From XYA12-FULL-58-9 sp001798605 (GTDB lineage Bacteria; Myxococcota; XYA12-FULL-58-9): a stretch of 15,298 nucleotides of DNA. Shown in pieces: positions 13,178-15,298 of this stretch. The stretch spans positions 1 through 15,298 of the forward strand of contig DAINMX010000155.1 of the NCBI GenBank assembly GCA_036736205.1, written 5' to 3'. How positions within the stretch are numbered: the stretch's first letter is position 1; the number at the start of each line of letters is the position of its first letter. A program made the translations under genes and the position numbers. The notes under the pieces were generated by a model. The model had not been told where the DNA came from and did not search any database. It saw only the letters and a program-made list of their open reading frames with translations.

Positions 13178-14974
13178 CTACGTTCCGGGCTTCTCTTCGT
13201 CCGGCGTCTGGGCAATCGGCAGATGCACCGAAAACGTCGTTCCCTCGCCGAGCTTGCTTTGCACCTCGATTCGACCGCTGTGTGCGATCACGATATTTCG
13301 AGTGATCCAAAGACCCAGGCCGGTGCCGTGCTTCGAATCCTTGGTCGAGAAGAAGGCGTCGAACATATGCGCCTGCACCGCCGGCGCCATGCCGTTTCCT
13401 GTGTCGGAGATCCTGACGACTACCTCGCCAGCCTCGACCGAGGTGCATACGCCAATGGCGTTCTCTGATGGGCAACCCTCGGGGATCGCCTGTGCAGCGT
13501 TGACGAGCAGGTTCAAAAATGCCTGCCCCAGGCGCCCATCATTGCCCGCCACGGCCGGCAATGGGGGCAAATTCTTCGTGAAACGCGCCCGGGGTTTGAT
13601 CTCCGCAAAGGCAATGTTGATCGCCGATTCGACCACCTGGTTGATATCCAACAACGCCGTGCTTTCGTTGCGCATGTTGGAAAAGGTGCGCATGTCCCGG
13701 ACGATGCCGCGGAGCCGCTCGGCGCCATCCATGGCATCGCCGAGCGCGTGGTGTAGCTCAGTGAGCTGGTGTCGCACACACGGGTCCGTGATGCGACCGG
13801 CGCTGCCCTCTCCGATGGCGAGCAGGTTGCGCAGCTGGTTCACACCGTAATCGACATTGGCGATGACGTAGGCCAGCGGGTTCTTGATTTCGTGAACCAC
13901 GCCAGCGGCCAGCGTCCCGATGGTGGCCATACGATCTGCCTGAATCAGGTTCTCGCGGGCTGTGGTACATCGGTCTTCGGCGAGCTTTCGATTCACGATG
14001 CCGCCCAATCCGTCAGCCACAGCCTGAAGGAAGGCCACTTCCTCGGCATCCTCCCGGTGCCCGGCCCGCAGGTAGAGAGTGATAACGCCACACACCCGGC
14101 CTTCGGAGCGGATTGGCACGCAGTAATGCCCGTGGGCCGCCATCCCGTCATAATGCACGTCGTGGCGGTGGTCGAGGTCGGCTGCGTACTCCACCTTGCC
14201 GCTGGTGGCCGCCCGGCCGCACAAGCAGTGACCGAGCGGGACAAGGGTGCAGGCATCCTGTACCGCGTGGCACAAACCGCGCTGCGCACGCATTCTGAGC
14301 CCTTGGGTCTCGTCTTCCATCAAAAAGATGGCACCTTTCGTGTCAACGCTGAGCCACGGAATGTCGAGGATTTCGTCGAGGGCGCGCTGCAGCAGCCCGT
14401 CGAGGGTGAGATCGGTCGACGAAAGATGAAGGAGTGCCGCCAGCGCGGCGTGAGTCCGCGCCTTGCGCTTGAGATCCATGGCCGCGTGCTTGGCCTCTGT
14501 GATGTCGCGCACCGAGTGCAGAAACACCGACTCCCCGTCATCGGTGCGGTACCGTGTCGGAAAGATGCCTGAGGATACCCACCGACCGGTCGCGGGATCT
14601 TCGATATCCCACTCGACGTCGCGGCCTTTGGCAAGCGCTTCCTGGAGTGGACAGCTGGGGATCGGCGCATCAAGGCCGTGGATGGCCTTCGGACAGTATG
14701 CCCCAATGAGCGCGGTCGCCGGTCTTCCCATCTTGCGAACGATGCTTGTGTTGACCAGCAGAATTCTATGACGAGCGTCCACCAACATGACGAAATACGG
14801 CATGCTGTCGACGAGAGGCTGAATGCTGGCCAGTCCCGCGGCATTGAGGACTTGTTTGTCACCCAGATTGAGCTCTAGCCCATCGCCGGGGGGCGCGTCT
14901 CTCAGCGCCTCGTTGTCGCAAGAAGCCAGCGGAAGTTGCTCAACCGCGCGCAGGCCTCTATCGTCTTGAGCCAT
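13178..14974 (-). CDS. PAS-GAF sensor histidine kinase
   Basis: A 598-residue cytoplasmic kinase with no transmembrane segment. Order: N-terminal linker; PAS domain (about 48-160); GAF domain (about 180-330); dimerisation/phosphoacceptor domain with VVHEIKNP (H362); and the ATP-binding domain with the N box LNLLVNAAQAI (N492), SDTGNGM (D524), FDAFFSTK and GTGLGL (550-555). The PAS part has a Cys-x4-His...Cys-Pro pattern (C94, H99, C108), and the GAF part has cysteine-rich LGHCLCGRAA and HGHYCVPI, so redox or metal sensing is plausible but not shown. No receiver domain or response regulator is present nearby, so it is an orphan in this window. The start is ATG at 14974, preceded by GAGGTG five bases away; a GTG at 14992 is possible but has a poorer ribosome site. 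The kinase call is secure; the signal is unknown. Confidence 0.95.
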   Translation of the reverse strand: MAQDDRGLRAVEQLPLASCDNEALRDAPPGDGLELNLGDKQVLNAAGLASIQPLVDSMPYFVMLVDARHRILLVNTSIVRKMGRPATALIGAYCPKAIHGLDAPIPSCPLQEALAKGRDVEWDIEDPATGRWVSSGIFPTRYRTDDGESVFLHSVRDITEAKHAAMDLKRKARTHAALAALLHLSSTDLTLDGLLQRALDEILDIPWLSVDTKGAIFLMEDETQGLRMRAQRGLCHAVQDACTLVPLGHCLCGRAATSGKVEYAADLDHRHDVHYDGMAAHGHYCVPIRSEGRVCGVITLYLRAGHREDAEEVAFLQAVADGLGGIVNRKLAEDRCTTARENLIQADRMATIGTLAAGVVHEIKNPLAYVIANVDYGVNQLRNLLAIGEGSAGRITDPCVRHQLTELHHALGDAMDGAERLRGIVRDMRTFSNMRNESTALLDINQVVESAINIAFAEIKPRARFTKNLPPLPAVAGNDGRLGQAFLNLLVNAAQAIPEGCPSENAIGVCTSVEAGEVVVRISDTGNGMAPAVQAHMFDAFFSTKDSKHGTGLGLWITRNIVIAHSGRIEVQSKLGEGTTFSVHLPIAQTPDEEKPGT

Positions 14975-15298
14975 TGGGCACCTCGCCGTCACGGATCACT
15001 CGCTGACGTGACCGCTTCGTGGATTTGGAAAGATGACATGCAAAATACGGGCCTAATGTTAAGACTCTACTCCCACGAAATATGACAGATTTTCTTCATC
15101 CGAATCGCCCCTGGGCAACAGGCGGGGAGAATCTCGCACCCTGGGTCACTTGGTCCCACAGCAGTCGCGGGGCATACTCGGTTACAAACGGACTCTCTGC
15201 TCCACCCCTGGAGTAGTAGTTCCCCATGCCGCCGTTATGGCGGCTCCACGAGCCATGAAACTGGTAGTTTCTTGATAGAAAAGTATGGAGTGGCCTCT
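14975..15298. other. Right-end segment upstream of the kinase; no secure gene
   Basis: These 324 bases contain two adjacent hairpins: GCCGCC/GGCGGC with a five-base loop (15228-15244) and GAAACT/AGTTTC with a three-base loop (15257-15271). On the minus strand a frame is open from the window edge to a TGA at 15096 (66 residues, including SWSRHNGGMGNYYSRGG), which could be the end of a gene starting outside. It is too short and unrecognised to call. A 44-residue plus-strand frame (15082-15216) overlaps it. No clear promoter for the kinase was found. Confidence 0.4.

Noticed and set aside
13769..14572. A 267-residue plus-strand frame opposite the histidine kinase
   Set aside because: It is antisense to the GAF and phosphoacceptor domains of a clear kinase and shows no domain of its own.

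Overview
The window is a compact, GC-rich bacterial chromosome segment. It carries mostly housekeeping genes plus several small lineage-type genes. The gene content points to a member of the former Deltaproteobacteria, probably Myxococcota or a relative: a Hanks-type Ser/Thr kinase, a RecG with a long N-terminal extension, an extra EF-G paralogue, a sucC-sucD block next to ndk, a two-CW protein beside a PAS-GAF histidine kinase, and a zinc-ribbon protein. This placement is an inference from gene content; no rRNA or other marker is present. I see no tRNA, rRNA, CRISPR array, insertion sequence or phage gene.

Layout, left to right. A Ser/Thr protein kinase runs off the left edge (1-726, minus). 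Divergent from it is a YmdB-family metallophosphoesterase (916-1692). After a promoter and a structured leader comes an EF-G2-like translation factor whose GTPase motifs are altered (1848-3938). Facing it on the minus strand are ndk (4071-4502), a small predicted lipoprotein (4584-5162), and sucD and sucC (5358-7420, overlapping by 4 bases), with a hairpin terminator after sucD. greA (7589-8059) and recG (8076-10613) form a plus-strand pair. They converge on a small conserved hypothetical gene (10633-10872, minus).

The right third is less ordinary. It holds a zinc-ribbon protein with three 20-residue repeats (11009-11500), an SRPBCC lipid-binding-fold protein (11647-12090), and a 62-residue very acidic protein with its own promoter and a G-rich leader (12267-12455). 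On the minus strand are a cysteine-rich two-CW protein with a good promoter (12529-12840) and a PAS-GAF hybrid sensor histidine kinase (13178-14974). The last 324 bases hold two hairpins and no secure gene.

How the genes work together: succinyl-CoA synthetase (SucCD) makes a nucleoside triphosphate by substrate-level phosphorylation, and Ndk balances the NTP pools. GreA rescues stalled RNA polymerase and RecG remodels stalled replication forks and R-loops, so the pair fits transcription-replication upkeep. The histidine kinase and the two-CW protein are both cysteine-rich and may form a redox- or metal-linked sensory pair; this is inference. The points most worth checking are the degenerate EF-G paralogue, the two-CW/kinase neighbourhood and the zinc-ribbon repeat protein.
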